A DNA stretch of 47,346 bases from a virus. The notes below the pieces were generated by a model. It saw nothing but the letters and a program-made list of their open reading frames with translations, was not told the DNA's origin and did no database searches. Of this stretch, positions 1 to 7,832 are shown piece by piece. How positions within the stretch are numbered: the stretch's first letter is position 1; each line of letters begins with the position of its first letter. The stretch is from IMG/VR virus record IMGVR_UViG_3300020119_000062, positions 1-47,346 of that record. One strand, given 5' to 3'. Both the position numbers and the translations under genes were made by a program.

Positions 1-580
<580 letters not shown>

Positions 581-614
581 TTTTGAGGGTTTTAAAGTCC
601 TATAATGTTTAAGT

Positions 615-722
615 TCAAATCCTGATTTTTTTGGACGTAATCCGAAGCAATTTAATGCTAAAAATTATTGAGCCAATTATAGCCCCTAGTGCAAGTACCA
701 AAATTGATATGTCAAAAATCAT
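615..722 (-). CDS. Small single-pass membrane protein (35 residues)
   Basis: An ATG at the complement of 720-722 opens a 35-residue frame beginning MIFDISILVLALGAIIGSII, one hydrophobic helix followed by a basic tail (SIKLLRITSKKIRI). It fills the gap between two genes of the leftward operon and starts five bases after the stop of the upstream gene. No function is recognised; the topology suggests a small inner-membrane protein. It is short enough to be a chance frame, so confidence is moderate. Confidence 0.45.
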   Translation of the reverse strand: MIFDISILVLALGAIIGSIIFSIKLLRITSKKIRI

Positions 723-727
723 AAAAT

Positions 728-1021
728 CTAAATTACCAGTTGAAGTTTCAAATCCTTCCGAGATAAAAAGCCACGATTAAAACGCAATTCGATGCTATCT
801 AATAAATCCCTGCGCAGGTCACCTAATTTCTCATCCTTGAGCAAAGAGCAATCAACGGTGAATTCAATTCCGTCAGCTTCATAGTGCAAATGACATTCTA
901 ACTCTGTGCCATCCTCTCTGTAAAATACCGCAGGTAATAGCCCCCGATCTTCGAAAAGATTCTCTGGCATATCTCTAAAGAGTGCAGGGTTGCGTTCGTA
1001 GCGGTTATCTAGGGGGTTCAT
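728..1021 (-). CDS. Conserved-type hypothetical protein (97 residues)
   Basis: A soluble, acidic protein beginning MNPLDNRYERNPALF. It has no recognised domain, signal peptide or membrane segment. The middle, rich in charged and hydrophobic alternation (DGTELECHLHYEADGIEF), looks like beta-strands. Its ATG overlaps the stop of the upstream gene by four bases, so it is translationally coupled in the leftward operon. Confidence 0.75.
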   Translation of the reverse strand: MNPLDNRYERNPALFRDMPENLFEDRGLLPAVFYREDGTELECHLHYEADGIEFTVDCSLLKDEKLGDLRRDLLDSIELRFNRGFLSRKDLKLQLVI

Positions 1022-1431
1022 AAATTCTTTGTATTAAACCATTTAATAAACTCAACGACCGCTTTGTAGATTGCTGAAATTTTAGAATCCTCGGTTATAT
1101 TTGTAAGACATTTTCCAAAATAATAAATCTCACAAGCGACTGGATATATTGCTATTTGAATACCCTTTTCTTTTTCAATTTTTTCCACTACTGGTATGAG
1201 CCAATCCCAAGAAGAATCGTATTTTAGTGGCCCTTCTTTTAATATTTGTCCTTCAATAAGTCCTTCTCTATTCACATAAACTTGATCACCGTAATCATCA
1301 ACAGGAATTGGATGATAGCTATAATAGGTCACTTTTTCATAAATACCCCCGCAATCTGATCTGTCCTCATCAACTTCTTTGGAATATTTCATCCCCATAA
1401 ATTCTGCGATTAGCCAGTTATCGGTTTTCAT
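1018..1431 (-). CDS. Phage hypothetical protein, 'IAEFMG...WDWLIPVVEKIE' family
   Basis: A 137-residue soluble protein. The N-terminus NWLIAEFMGMK, the central SSWDWLIPVVEKIEKEKG and the C-terminal AVVEFIKWFN mark a small-protein family I know from Bacteroidota phages and prophages, with no established function. Two relatives exist in this window: the cassette gene at 39834-40262 (LIADFMGWE, RWDWLMPVIEKIS) and a broken gene start at 41261-41317 whose first 11 residues are identical. Soluble; probably an early-expressed accessory protein. Confidence 0.8.
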   Translation of the reverse strand: MKTDNWLIAEFMGMKYSKEVDEDRSDCGGIYEKVTYYSYHPIPVDDYGDQVYVNREGLIEGQILKEGPLKYDSSWDWLIPVVEKIEKEKGIQIAIYPVACEIYYFGKCLTNITEDSKISAIYKAVVEFIKWFNTKNL

Positions 1432-1457
1432 TCTTCTATTGGGTTAACGGTCAAACT

Positions 1458-1715
1458 TTATTGTTCTTGTAAGTAGAGTTCATGCATTAGTAAAACTATG
1501 GTCTGGCGAAGGGGATTGAATTTATATTGAATATCATCAAGCGTAAAGAAATTATTCCAACCAGTAAACGCCCAATATCCACAACGATCAGCATGGAATA
1601 ATTTTAATAAACGGTCATTATTAAAATTATGACAAAGCCCATCTTTTGGCATCCTGCCAGTTTTCATGCATTCTTTATAGAACTCAAGATATTTTGATGA
1701 TTTGCGCCTTTTCAT
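1458..1715 (-). CDS. Hypothetical protein, 'YLEFYKECM' family (85 residues)
   Basis: A small protein starting with a basic MKRRKSSK stretch, then KYLEFYKECMKTGRMP, GLCHNF, and a C-terminal RQTIVLLMHELYLQEQ helix. This pattern recurs in small proteins of Bacteroidota phages; no biochemical role is known to me. The paired Cys and His in the middle do not form a clear zinc site. It belongs to the leftward operon, with a short gap on each side. Confidence 0.75.
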   Translation of the reverse strand: MKRRKSSKYLEFYKECMKTGRMPKDGLCHNFNNDRLLKLFHADRCGYWAFTGWNNFFTLDDIQYKFNPLRQTIVLLMHELYLQEQ

Positions 1716-1739
1716 TTTTGTTTATGGTTAAGAGTTAAA

Positions 1740-2009
1740 CTATAATGTATGATAAAGTCGGCTCATCCAATCATATTCAGAGCTATCCAATAATTGATAT
1801 GATAAATCTTCATAAGCATTGATGATTCTCGATTTGTCCATTGGTAAAATGAAACGTAATTCATTAAAGCAACGCACCTTTATTTCATCGGCCTTATACT
1901 CCACCCCGTTGAATTTTATTATTTGATGCACTTCAGAATAACCCGGAGTAGTGATAATATGTACCCAAAATTGATTCCAAGTATCAAATTTTAATGGTAG
2001 TAATTCCAT
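1740..2009 (-). CDS. Hypothetical protein (89 residues)
   Basis: An 89-residue soluble protein beginning MELLPLKFDTWNQFWVH. It has no recognisable domain, signal or membrane segment. Mixed beta and alpha composition. It lies in the leftward operon between the HNH endonuclease and the YLEFYKECM-type protein, with gaps of about 25-30 bases, and has no promoter of its own that I can see. Confidence 0.7.
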   Translation of the reverse strand: MELLPLKFDTWNQFWVHIITTPGYSEVHQIIKFNGVEYKADEIKVRCFNELRFILPMDKSRIINAYEDLSYQLLDSSEYDWMSRLYHTL

Positions 2010-2041
2010 AGTCGTTTTTGTTTATTAGTCACTGATAACGT

Positions 2042-2389
2042 TTATCGGTAAATTGGTTTTTTCTCTTTCGGATGATGTTTGTAGTAATCTCTAAACTTGC
2101 CGCGCCCCTTAGCTATCATATCTCTTGTGTTGTCTTTGGCGGTTCCTAAAAATAAATGATCAGGATTAACACATTTTCTATTGTCACATTTGTGGCATAC
2201 CTGCATTTCACGATTCTTTATTTCGCCATTAACTAACATATAAGCGACTCTATGAGCATTAGTTACCTTACCATTGAATCCACAAACTCCATAACCATAT
2301 CTACTTATACATCCAGTAAAATTCCAACATCCATTTTTTGCCTTTTTTATTTTCTTAAAAAATGTTTGCGCGTTTTGTCTGTGACTCAT
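2042..2389 (-). CDS. HNH endonuclease
   Basis: A 115-residue HNH nuclease. GCWNFTG and [19 protein letters not shown] lead into a [20 protein letters not shown] core, where CxxC and the later Cys and His can bind zinc and catalytic metal, as in small HNH homing-type enzymes. The open frame runs upstream to 2563, but I chose the ATG at 2387-2389 because a consensus promoter (TTTG, 20 bases, TACTTTTG) ends five bases before it and lies inside the longer frame. First gene of the leftward unit. Probably a selfish free-standing nuclease, or a DNA-processing enzyme. Confidence 0.85.
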   Translation of the reverse strand: MSHRQNAQTFFKKIKKAKNGCWNFTGCISRYGYGVCGFNGKVTNAHRVAYMLVNGEIKNREMQVCHKCDNRKCVNPDHLFLGTAKDNTRDMIAKGRGKFRDYYKHHPKEKKPIYR

Positions 2390-2394
2390 GGTAT

Positions 2395-2426
2395 CAAAAG
2401 TAGTACCCGTAGTAATACTATCCAAA
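2395..2426 (-). promoter_or_regulatory. Leftward promoter, Bacteroidota type
   Basis: On the minus strand TTTG (2423-2426) is followed after 20 bases by TACTTTTG (2395-2402), matching TTTG-N19/20-TAnnTTTG. It ends five bases before the ATG of the HNH gene, so the transcript would be almost leaderless. It is placed to drive the whole leftward operon. Confidence 0.65.
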
Positions 2427-2459
2427 CAAATCGAGAAAAATATTTTTTTAATCTTGGGG

Positions 2460-2498
2460 TTGTTTGGTAATACTAAAAGGTATACTTTAGCGGTATGA
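2460..2498 (+). promoter_or_regulatory. Rightward promoter with near-leaderless start (copy 1)
   Basis: GGGTTG (2457-2462), 20 bases, then TACTTTAGCGGTATGA (2483-2498). TACTTTAG differs from TAnnTTTG at one base. The ATG at 2495 is four bases after the -7 box, so transcription should begin at or next to the start codon. The same TTG-N20 and 16-base arrangement recurs at 3848-3886. Confidence 0.6.
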
Positions 2499-2647
2499 AT
2501 AGCAAACCAATGTCTTTCAAGGCTACTGACGAATTCAGGCAACATCTTGAGAAACAGGCACATAAGAAGGGTTTTAAGAAAACAGGAACCTACATCAAAG
2601 CAATCCTAAAGAAATATACGAAGTTCAAAGAAAAAGAATTAGTATGA
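2495..2647 (+). CDS. Ribbon-helix-helix-like small DNA-binding protein (50 residues)
   Basis: A 50-residue protein. Residues about 6-12 (MSFKATD) can form the DNA-contacting strand, followed by two helices ([14 protein letters not shown] and [15 protein letters not shown]), the size and layout of the MetJ/Arc/CopG fold. The family known for this fold represses transcription as a dimer. First gene of the rightward unit, directly behind its promoter, so it could act on the divergent promoter region. Family assignment is by pattern only. Confidence 0.6.
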   Translation: MNSKPMSFKATDEFRQHLEKQAHKKGFKKTGTYIKAILKKYTKFKEKELV

Positions 2648-2769
2648 AAGGACAAGATCATTTTAACGATGCGTTCAATGCAAACGGTCATGGAACCGCA
2701 TCAGGAGATCAACAATTAGAGCGTTATTGCAGCGTTCAATTAGAAAGAATTTACGGGCTTTTAGTTTAA
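2644..2769 (+). CDS. Small hypothetical protein (41 residues)
   Basis: An ATG overlapping the stop of the RHH-like gene (ATGA) opens a 41-residue frame starting [17 protein letters not shown]. It is hydrophilic, with no membrane segment or motif. The four-base overlap with its neighbour is the main evidence that it is translated. Confidence 0.5.
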   Translation: MKGQDHFNDAFNANGHGTASGDQQLERYCSVQLERIYGLLV

Positions 2770-2774
2770 ATTTT

Positions 2775-2966
2775 ATGGACTTAAAGCAGCAGATAGACCA
2801 GTTAGATGAGGTAATAAAGAACTTCGATTCTAATATCCAAACAATGAAGCAAAGCCGGAAATTTGCATTTAAAAAGCGAGCGCAATTTTTGAGATTATTA
2901 TCGGCTGCTGAGGCTTTGGAGGAACAGAAATCAGAAAAGGCTAAAGATATTGGCGTAAAAGCCTAA
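2775..2966 (+). CDS. Small coiled-coil protein (63 residues)
   Basis: MDLKQQIDQLDEVIKNFD is the start of a heptad-like, highly charged helix that continues through most of the protein; the tail is KAKDIGVKA. I prefer the ATG at 2775 over one at 2727, because the longer form begins inside the preceding gene. It likely forms a coiled coil. Role unknown. Confidence 0.55.
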   Translation: MDLKQQIDQLDEVIKNFDSNIQTMKQSRKFAFKKRAQFLRLLSAAEALEEQKSEKAKDIGVKA

Positions 2967-3126
2967 AGAAGCGGCTCCATTCATTATGGAGGAGGACATG
3001 GTATAAAGCTAGTTGAAAGCCATGTATGCGAACAGGATAGAGCTATCGATAACCGCAATCACAAGTCCTGAAGCGGTGGCAGATCGGAAAGACGGTCACT
3101 TTTTAAAAGGAGAAACCAGAAAAGAA

Positions 3127-3411
3127 ATGAAGGCTAACGAACTACGAATAGGTAATTTTGTTTCTTTTAAAGAAGGCTTGATAAGAATTGAAGCCGGAAT
3201 AGACCAATTTGATATTAGTCATTTTTATTGGTGGGAAGAATGTAACTCAGGAGAAGAGATTTGTGATTCAATTCCGTTAACCGAAGAATGGCTATTGAGA
3301 TTCGGATGGGAAGAACAAACAAAATCTTGGGATAATGCTAGATGGTTTCAATTTCATTCATGCGTTACTTGGACTTTCTGGATGGATACAATGGCTATTT
3401 ATTCAAGCTGA
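3127..3411 (+). CDS. 'KANELRIGNFV' family phage protein, C-terminus disrupted
   Basis: MKANELRIGNFVSF and IPLTEEWLLRFGW mark a small-protein family I know from Bacteroidota phages; function unknown. I chose the ATG at 3127, with AAAAGGAG upstream, over one at 3013. Full members end in a YVHQLQNLYFALTG-type motif. Here the frame stops at 3411, yet that motif follows in the same frame at about 3430-3480. The stretch just before the stop reads unlike the family, while frame 0 (about 3357-3425) gives a more family-like LDFLDGYNGYLFKL. A pair of compensating indels, real or from sequencing, would explain this. Confidence 0.6.
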   Translation: MKANELRIGNFVSFKEGLIRIEAGIDQFDISHFYWWEECNSGEEICDSIPLTEEWLLRFGWEEQTKSWDNARWFQFHSCVTWTFWMDTMAIYSS

Positions 3412-3522
3412 GATCATTGGATAGCTAAATGCATTTACGTTCATCAGCTTCAGAACTTATATTTCTGCTTAACTGGAAGTGAGTTAGAATTAAAGTATTT
3501 GCCTGAAACTACAATAAAATGA
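3412..3522 (+). pseudogene. Detached C-terminal part of the KANELRIGN-family gene
   Basis: In the same frame as the gene before it, after the TGA at 3409-3411, the sequence encodes CIYVHQLQNLYFCLTGSE and ends at 3522. That is the conserved C-terminus of the family. The stop overlaps the ATG of the next gene by four bases (ATGA at 3519-3522), which is the usual coupling here and shows that 3522 is the ancestral gene end. Confidence 0.6.
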
Positions 3523-3713
3523 AAGCATTCATAGTTTGGTTTGTTTATGGTAGAAGGTGCGCATTAATTGGGTGCGCCCTTCTTTTACTTTCTTGTTCTA
3601 GTCATTGTATAGGCTATCAGAACAACCCATTAGCACCGGCTTATTACCCTAAGCGTACTTATATTCACATCGGCCCATTATCAATTTTGGATATTCAAAT
3701 AGCGAAAAAATGA
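3519..3713 (+). CDS. Putative small lipoprotein (64 residues)
   Basis: The N-terminus is basic, then hydrophobic (IGCALLLLSCSSH). LLLLSC fits a lipobox with Cys at about residue 26, so the protein may be lipidated by the host. The rest is short and rich in Pro and Tyr. Its start overlaps the ancestral stop of the preceding gene and its stop overlaps the next start, consistent with an operon. Function unknown; lipidation is inferred. Confidence 0.55.
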   Translation: MKAFIVWFVYGRRCALIGCALLLLSCSSHCIGYQNNPLAPAYYPKRTYIHIGPLSILDIQIAKK

Positions 3714-3886
3714 GAATACCAAGGAAACAAACTTTTGTCATGCTTAATATGGTAAGAGCACAGGCCGCAATGATTCAATCACAGATGGTTAATCCACAAA
3801 TAAAAGCCCTTCAATTAGATACTTTGGGCATCGACACAATACGTGGGTTGCAAAATATCTACAAAAAACCTACTTTAGCGGTATGA
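3710..3886 (+). CDS. Small hypothetical protein (58 residues)
   Basis: A 58-residue protein starting MRIPRKQTFVMLNMVRAQAA, soluble and helical, with no recognised domain. It starts by an ATGA overlap with the lipoprotein-like gene and ends at the ATG of the next small frame (GTATGA). Its last codons coincide with the second copy of the promoter-like 16-mer. Confidence 0.5.
   Translation: MRIPRKQTFVMLNMVRAQAAMIQSQMVNPQIKALQLDTLGIDTIRGLQNIYKKPTLAV
3848..3886 (+). promoter_or_regulatory. Rightward promoter with near-leaderless start (copy 2)
   Basis: GGGTTG (3845-3850), 20 bases, then TACTTTAGCGGTATGA (3871-3886), the same spacing and 16-mer as at 2460-2498. It lies in the end of a small gene and just before the terminase genes, so it may start a separate packaging and virion transcript with ATG at 3883. 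Confidence 0.55.
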
Positions 3887-4032
3887 TCATCCAATCGATA
3901 GGACAAACCATGACGAATCCGGTGCAAGGACGGGTAGATTACAAGGAGGCCAGCGTGAATGCGTTGGCTTCCCGCGTTTTACAAACAGGCGAAAAACAGG
4001 ATCGAAATGGGCAAAAAGGTAACAGGTGGTGA
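3883..4032 (+). CDS. Small hypothetical protein (49 residues)
   Basis: An ATG directly behind the second promoter-like element opens 49 codons starting MIIQSIGQTMTNPVQGRVDY. No domain is seen. It overlaps the terminase small subunit start by 26 bases. Existence is supported by the element upstream and by the ATGA overlap with the preceding gene. Confidence 0.45.
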   Translation: MIIQSIGQTMTNPVQGRVDYKEASVNALASRVLQTGEKQDRNGQKGNRW

Positions 4033-4303
4033 GAAAACACAATTTCAACCAGGTCAATCAGGTAATCCCAACGGAAGACCTAAAAAACTGCCCTCTTTAG
4101 ATAAGCTATTGCCTGAAGTCTTGGGTGATGAGGCTGATGATGAATCCCTAATTAAGCAAATCCTTGTGGCTACAGCAAAACGCGCCCTTACCAAAGGTGG
4201 AGATAGGGCGGCTGAAATAATCCTTGCACGTGCATTCGGTTCGCCTAAACAAACCATTTCAAGCGATAGTGAATTGACAATTACTGTCAAACACGAATCA
4301 TAA
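4007..4303 (+). CDS. DUF5681-type protein, putative terminase small subunit
   Basis: A 98-residue protein. Residues about 10-27 hold FQPGQSGNPNGRPKKLPS, the signature of the DUF5681 domain often encoded beside the large terminase. A helical middle (ADDESLIKQILVATAKRAL) follows, then a short beta-rich tail. The start at 4007 puts the signature near the N-terminus; an upstream start at 3959 would add unrelated residues. Placed 49 bases before the large subunit. I infer DNA recognition for packaging. Confidence 0.75.
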   Translation: MGKKVTGGEKTQFQPGQSGNPNGRPKKLPSLDKLLPEVLGDEADDESLIKQILVATAKRALTKGGDRAAEIILARAFGSPKQTISSDSELTITVKHES

Positions 4304-4352
4304 TCCAAATATTATTTCGATGCATGCCACGAAAACAAAAATTTAATTTGGT

Positions 4353-5591
4353 GTGAATCTTGAAATAACCCTCAAAAAGCCACACCCCGCCCAAAAACGA
4401 ATATTATCGGAAGCTAAACGGTTTAATCATCTTAGATGCGGGCGGAGGATGGGTAAAACATCACTAATTGAAGAACTTTGTATGCCAGCTATTGAAGGAT
4501 GGCCGGTGGGCGTTTGGTTTCCCACCTACAAAGATTTATCCGAGGTTTGGAAGGATCTGAAATATACCTATCGAAACATAATCCAAAAGAAAGATGAACA
4601 ACTGCACCAAATTCAGCTTTATGGCAAGGGAATTATCGATTTTTGGTCGTTGGATAATCCAGATTCCGGTCAGGGACGGAAATACAAACGAGCTATCATT
4701 GATGAAGCTGCCAAAACAAATAACCTTTACGAAGGATGGGAGAACACTATCCGACCGACCCTTACCGACTACCAAGGAGATGCCTTCATACTTTCGCGTC
4801 CAAAAGGCAAAAACAATGATTTTCATAGGCTTGAATTAAAGCACCGGAAGTTTGAAAATTGGGCCTTCTTTCATTTCACTACCTACGATAACCCATATAT
4901 CGCCAAAGAAGAAATAGAGGAAGCAAAGCACCAATTAGATGATCTTACCTTTCGCCAGGAATACATGGCTGAATATGTAGACGCCAACGATAAACCATAT
5001 CTCTATTCATTCGATCAGGGCAAGCACATTTGCACTAACTATATCCCTAATATTCACCTTCCCATTTTAGGCAGTTTTGATTTTAATAAGGAGCCAATGA
5101 CCTTTTTACTTGGTCAAAAGCCAGATTATAAGTCATTAAGAATATTTGATGAAATCCGGCTGAATAATGGATCCACTCCCGAAATTTGCGATCTGATTTT
5201 AGCTAAATACCCTCAGTTTCTTTTTAAGACTGACATTACAGGGGATGCCACAGGCCGTAACCGGACGGCAATGGTGCGCGGGAATATCAATCATTACCAG
5301 ATCATTAAGGATAAACTTCAGCTTCAGGAAAAGAATCTATTAGTGCCTACTCAGAATCAGAGCCATATAAACAGCCGTATTCTTTGTAACTCAGTCCTTC
5401 AGAATGCCGATATTAAAATAACCGAGAACTGTGAGGAAACGATTAAGGATTGTATTTATGCTGCGGTTGATGAATTTGGAGATTTGATTAAGACCCAAGC
5501 CGAAGGCCGTCACTTCTTTGATAACTTTCGGTATTTAACCGAAGCCGCATTCCCTGATTTTATTTCGAAACCGCATAAATATGTCGAATAA
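4353..5591 (+). CDS. terL: Terminase large subunit
   Basis: The 412-residue packaging motor: an ATPase that pumps DNA through the portal and a nuclease that cuts concatemers. Walker A is CGRRMGKT (residues 29-36); Walker B with the catalytic Glu is RAIIDEAA (about 113-120). The RNase H-like nuclease half has GSFDFNK (Asp about 243), TDITGDATG (about 294 and 298) and VDEFGD (about 373) as metal-binding acidic positions. The start is GTG at 4353; no ATG lies nearby in frame. Works with the small subunit upstream and the portal at 24421. Confidence 0.95.
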   Translation: MNLEITLKKPHPAQKRILSEAKRFNHLRCGRRMGKTSLIEELCMPAIEGWPVGVWFPTYKDLSEVWKDLKYTYRNIIQKKDEQLHQIQLYGKGIIDFWSLDNPDSGQGRKYKRAIIDEAAKTNNLYEGWENTIRPTLTDYQGDAFILSRPKGKNNDFHRLELKHRKFENWAFFHFTTYDNPYIAKEEIEEAKHQLDDLTFRQEYMAEYVDANDKPYLYSFDQGKHICTNYIPNIHLPILGSFDFNKEPMTFLLGQKPDYKSLRIFDEIRLNNGSTPEICDLILAKYPQFLFKTDITGDATGRNRTAMVRGNINHYQIIKDKLQLQEKNLLVPTQNQSHINSRILCNSVLQNADIKITENCEETIKDCIYAAVDEFGDLIKTQAEGRHFFDNFRYLTEAAFPDFISKPHKYVE

Positions 5592-5617
5592 ATTTTTTAA
5601 GTTCGCGTAACAATTCT

Positions 5618-5824
5618 ATGCAAGTCTTCATTTGTACCGAATGTAAAGCACCAATTTTCAGATTGGATGAAAGATTTCAAGAAAATCCATTCTGTCCAAT
5701 TAAACTACAAATCGAAGCAGCCTTTAAGCAACATCAAAGAGAAACTTATCAAGCTAATCCTCACAGTGATTGCGCAAAAAATTATTATATGAATAATTGG
5801 AATTCCTTAATCCCAGAATTATGA
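5618..5824 (+). CDS. Small Cys-rich hypothetical protein (68 residues)
   Basis: Starts MQVFICTECKAPIF, with a CxxC pair at residues 6-9, and further Cys at NPFCPIK and DCAKNY, so a single zinc site is possible. No family is recognised. The stop overlaps the start of the next gene (ATGA). Confidence 0.65.
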   Translation: MQVFICTECKAPIFRLDERFQENPFCPIKLQIEAAFKQHQRETYQANPHSDCAKNYYMNNWNSLIPEL

Positions 5825-5991
5825 AACCAAAATTAGGAACGGGCGCAAGATTTGCTAAACTCGAAAGCAAACTAGCCGCCAAAGGAGCTACAAATCCAGG
5901 CGCACTTGCGGCCTACATTGGTCGTAAGAAATTCGGGATTAAGAAGTTCGCTAAACTTTCACATCACACGAAACATATTCACGGGAAATAA
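5821..5991 (+). CDS. Small basic phage protein, 'AAYIGRKKFG' type
   Basis: A 56-residue, very basic protein: KLGTGARFAKLESKLAAKG, then ALAAYIGRKKFGIKKFAKL. This pattern recurs in small proteins next to phage packaging and structural genes, possibly DNA-binding or virion-associated; the function is not established. The start at 5821 overlaps the preceding stop (ATGA); an ATG at 5797 is too far inside the neighbour. Confidence 0.65.
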   Translation: MKPKLGTGARFAKLESKLAAKGATNPGALAAYIGRKKFGIKKFAKLSHHTKHIHGK

Positions 5992-5992
5992 G

Positions 5993-6127
5993 ATGCCATT
6001 CAAGTCTAAAGCCCAAGCTCGTTATCTATTCGCCACCAATTCTAAAGTAGCAAAAGAGTTTGCGTCAAAGACAAAGAGTATTAAGAAATTACCTAACCAT
6101 ATTAAACAAATCCACAAAAAGAAATGA
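5993..6127 (+). CDS. Small basic phage protein, 'MPFKSKAQARYLFA' type
   Basis: A 44-residue protein beginning MPFKSKAQARYLFATNSKVA, a widespread small phage protein whose function I do not know. It is Lys-rich and ends in KKK. The ATG at 5993 follows the preceding stop directly; an upstream ATG at 5906 would lie in the preceding gene. The stop overlaps the next start. Confidence 0.7.
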   Translation: MPFKSKAQARYLFATNSKVAKEFASKTKSIKKLPNHIKQIHKKK

Positions 6128-6693
6128 CGGTTAATATTATAGCCTGTGGTGATTCCGCATCTAAGTGGGATGGCTCAGGAGATTCGATAGGAGTGAATGA
6201 TGCCGCTAAGTGGGGGCATCAGATTCAAAGATTAGTTCTACTGAATGATCCTATTGAATTTGAATCTGAGCATAATCGCATTGATACTATACGCAAGACC
6301 AAAGCTGAATTAGTTTATACCTGTTACCGCGAATGGCAGAAACCGCAATACTCGATCAACAATGTAGTTTTCTTTAATTACAATGTTTGGCAAGGCAAAC
6401 TTCTAATTAAAGGCAATGGCTATCAGACTTCTAAAACCTCTCCTTTCGCAGCTATTTCTATAGCCTATAATCTTGGTTATGATGAAATTGTTTTGTGGGG
6501 AGTGGATTTTAAGAATCACAAAGTATGGCATGCTGGAAACCACAATTTCCATCAGGAGATTAAGAACTACCAACAGATTTCAGAACAACTAAAGGCTCGC
6601 GGAGTTACGGTTTATTCGAGCGAACCAAGTATATTGAAATTGCCTGTTTATGAATATTCACAAGAAAAATATTCACTAAAAATCAATGACTGA
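6124..6693 (+). CDS. Rossmann-like protein of the glycan block (MAF/DUF115-like)
   Basis: A 189-residue protein opening with a strand-loop IIACGDSASKWDG, then SIGVNDAAKWG, and later SPFAAISIAYNLGYDEIVLWGVDF. This resembles the Rossmann-like core of MAF/DUF115-type and sialic-acid or pterin kinase-like proteins linked to glycan transfer. Catalysis is not proven. It opens the glycan block directly after the packaging genes, joined by ATGA and an 8-base overlap to its neighbours. Confidence 0.5.
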   Translation: MTVNIIACGDSASKWDGSGDSIGVNDAAKWGHQIQRLVLLNDPIEFESEHNRIDTIRKTKAELVYTCYREWQKPQYSINNVVFFNYNVWQGKLLIKGNGYQTSKTSPFAAISIAYNLGYDEIVLWGVDFKNHKVWHAGNHNFHQEIKNYQQISEQLKARGVTVYSSEPSILKLPVYEYSQEKYSLKIND

Positions 6694-7330
6694 ATACTGC
6701 GCCATAATTCCTGATCGGGGAGACCGACCAGAATTTACCGAACATTGCCTCTATCAACTATCTAAGATCGATTGGATAACGTCACTTCATATCAACTATA
6801 GCCCTGACACGCAAGGATTTGATTTGGTTGAGCGTATCAAATGGGGCGTTCAATCTGCAAAGCTACAGGGATTTAAAAAGGCTTTCATTGTCGAGAATGA
6901 TGATTGGTATTCACCTGATTATTTCCAACCATTTGATGAGGATTTTGTAGGCTATCAGGATACCATTTACTACCACATCAAATCAAAGACATGGGAGCAA
7001 ACCTTTCACGTTAACCATTCGAGCCTATTCACCACAGCTTTTAAACTAAGTGCTTTAGATGATTTCCGTTGGCCGCGACCAGACACAGTTTTCCTAGACA
7101 TAGAACTATGGAAACACGCCAAGAAGAAAGGTTGGAAACTGAAGAAAGGAAATCCGTGTATCGGTATTAAACACGGCATCGGCCTTTGCGGTGGGATGGG
7201 ACACAGACAAACATTCCCTTATAAGGATTACGAAATGAAATGGCTTGCTGATAAAGTGGATGAAAAGAGTTTAGGGCTTTACAAACGATTAGGACAAACT
7301 TTTAAGGTTGAAGAATTGGTAAGAAAATGA
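6686..7330 (+). CDS. Putative glycosyltransferase (GT-A-like)
   Basis: A 214-residue protein. IIPDRGDRPEFTEHCLYQL at the N-terminus resembles the nucleotide-sugar loop of GT-A enzymes, and KKAFIVENDDWY at about residues 68-79 carries an acidic END/DD motif fit for metal and nucleotide-sugar binding. DIELWKHAKKKGWK follows. The acceptor is unknown. It overlaps both neighbours in the glycan block. Family assignment is moderate. Confidence 0.6.
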   Translation: MTEYCAIIPDRGDRPEFTEHCLYQLSKIDWITSLHINYSPDTQGFDLVERIKWGVQSAKLQGFKKAFIVENDDWYSPDYFQPFDEDFVGYQDTIYYHIKSKTWEQTFHVNHSSLFTTAFKLSALDDFRWPRPDTVFLDIELWKHAKKKGWKLKKGNPCIGIKHGIGLCGGMGHRQTFPYKDYEMKWLADKVDEKSLGLYKRLGQTFKVEELVRK

Positions 7331-7551
7331 AGCATTTTGAATTAGAAATATCCCCCTGGCATTGTTGCAATAGTTATCTAAAATTTGATGGATATATTAG
7401 GGCAAACATTTGGCTTTTACCAAAAATCAAATTAGAATATCGAAGGTTGATAAAAAAAACAGACAAAGAAGTAAGCGGTTACTATTTTGAAATCGAAATA
7501 ACATGGTTATGTTTTTTATCAACAGAAATTTCATTAAGACTTGCTAAATGA
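7327..7551 (+). CDS. Hypothetical protein (74 residues)
   Basis: A 74-residue protein with a beta-rich, aromatic composition (ISPWHCCNSYLKFDGYIRA). No domain, signal or membrane helix. ATGA overlaps on both sides keep it in the glycan operon. Function unknown. Confidence 0.6.
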   Translation: MKHFELEISPWHCCNSYLKFDGYIRANIWLLPKIKLEYRRLIKKTDKEVSGYYFEIEITWLCFLSTEISLRLAK

Positions 7552-7832
7552 TTTGCGGTAAAGAAATATATCCTTCTCAGAGAGGCGCAATAGAAGCCAT
7601 TAAATGCATGTTGGGCGATGCTGACGGACGAAGCAATAAACAACCTTCAAGGGCTTATTTCTGTGAGCCTTGCAATGGCTGGCATGTTCATACCGAGAAT
7701 TACAGGAAGGGTAAAAAGAACAAACAACGCTACAAGAAAGAAACCGACTCTAAGCCCGAAAGCATGAAGGTAAACGATCGGAAGTTTAGAGAACTTATCA
7801 TCCATGATCCACGAAAATTCAAAGTGAAATGA
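7548..7832 (+). CDS. Small Cys-containing basic protein (94 residues)
   Basis: Residues about 35-50 read AYFCEPCNGWHVHTE, a CxxC followed by two His, which may hold one zinc in a treble-clef-like fold. The rest is Lys/Arg-rich. This pattern occurs in small phage proteins without known function. It is joined by ATGA overlaps to its neighbours. Confidence 0.6.
   Translation: MICGKEIYPSQRGAIEAIKCMLGDADGRSNKQPSRAYFCEPCNGWHVHTENYRKGKKNKQRYKKETDSKPESMKVNDRKFRELIIHDPRKFKVK

Noticed and set aside
2042-2563. Longer HNH protein of 173 residues
   Set aside because: The upstream 58 residues overlap a consensus promoter and are not HNH-like; the ATG at 2389 is better.
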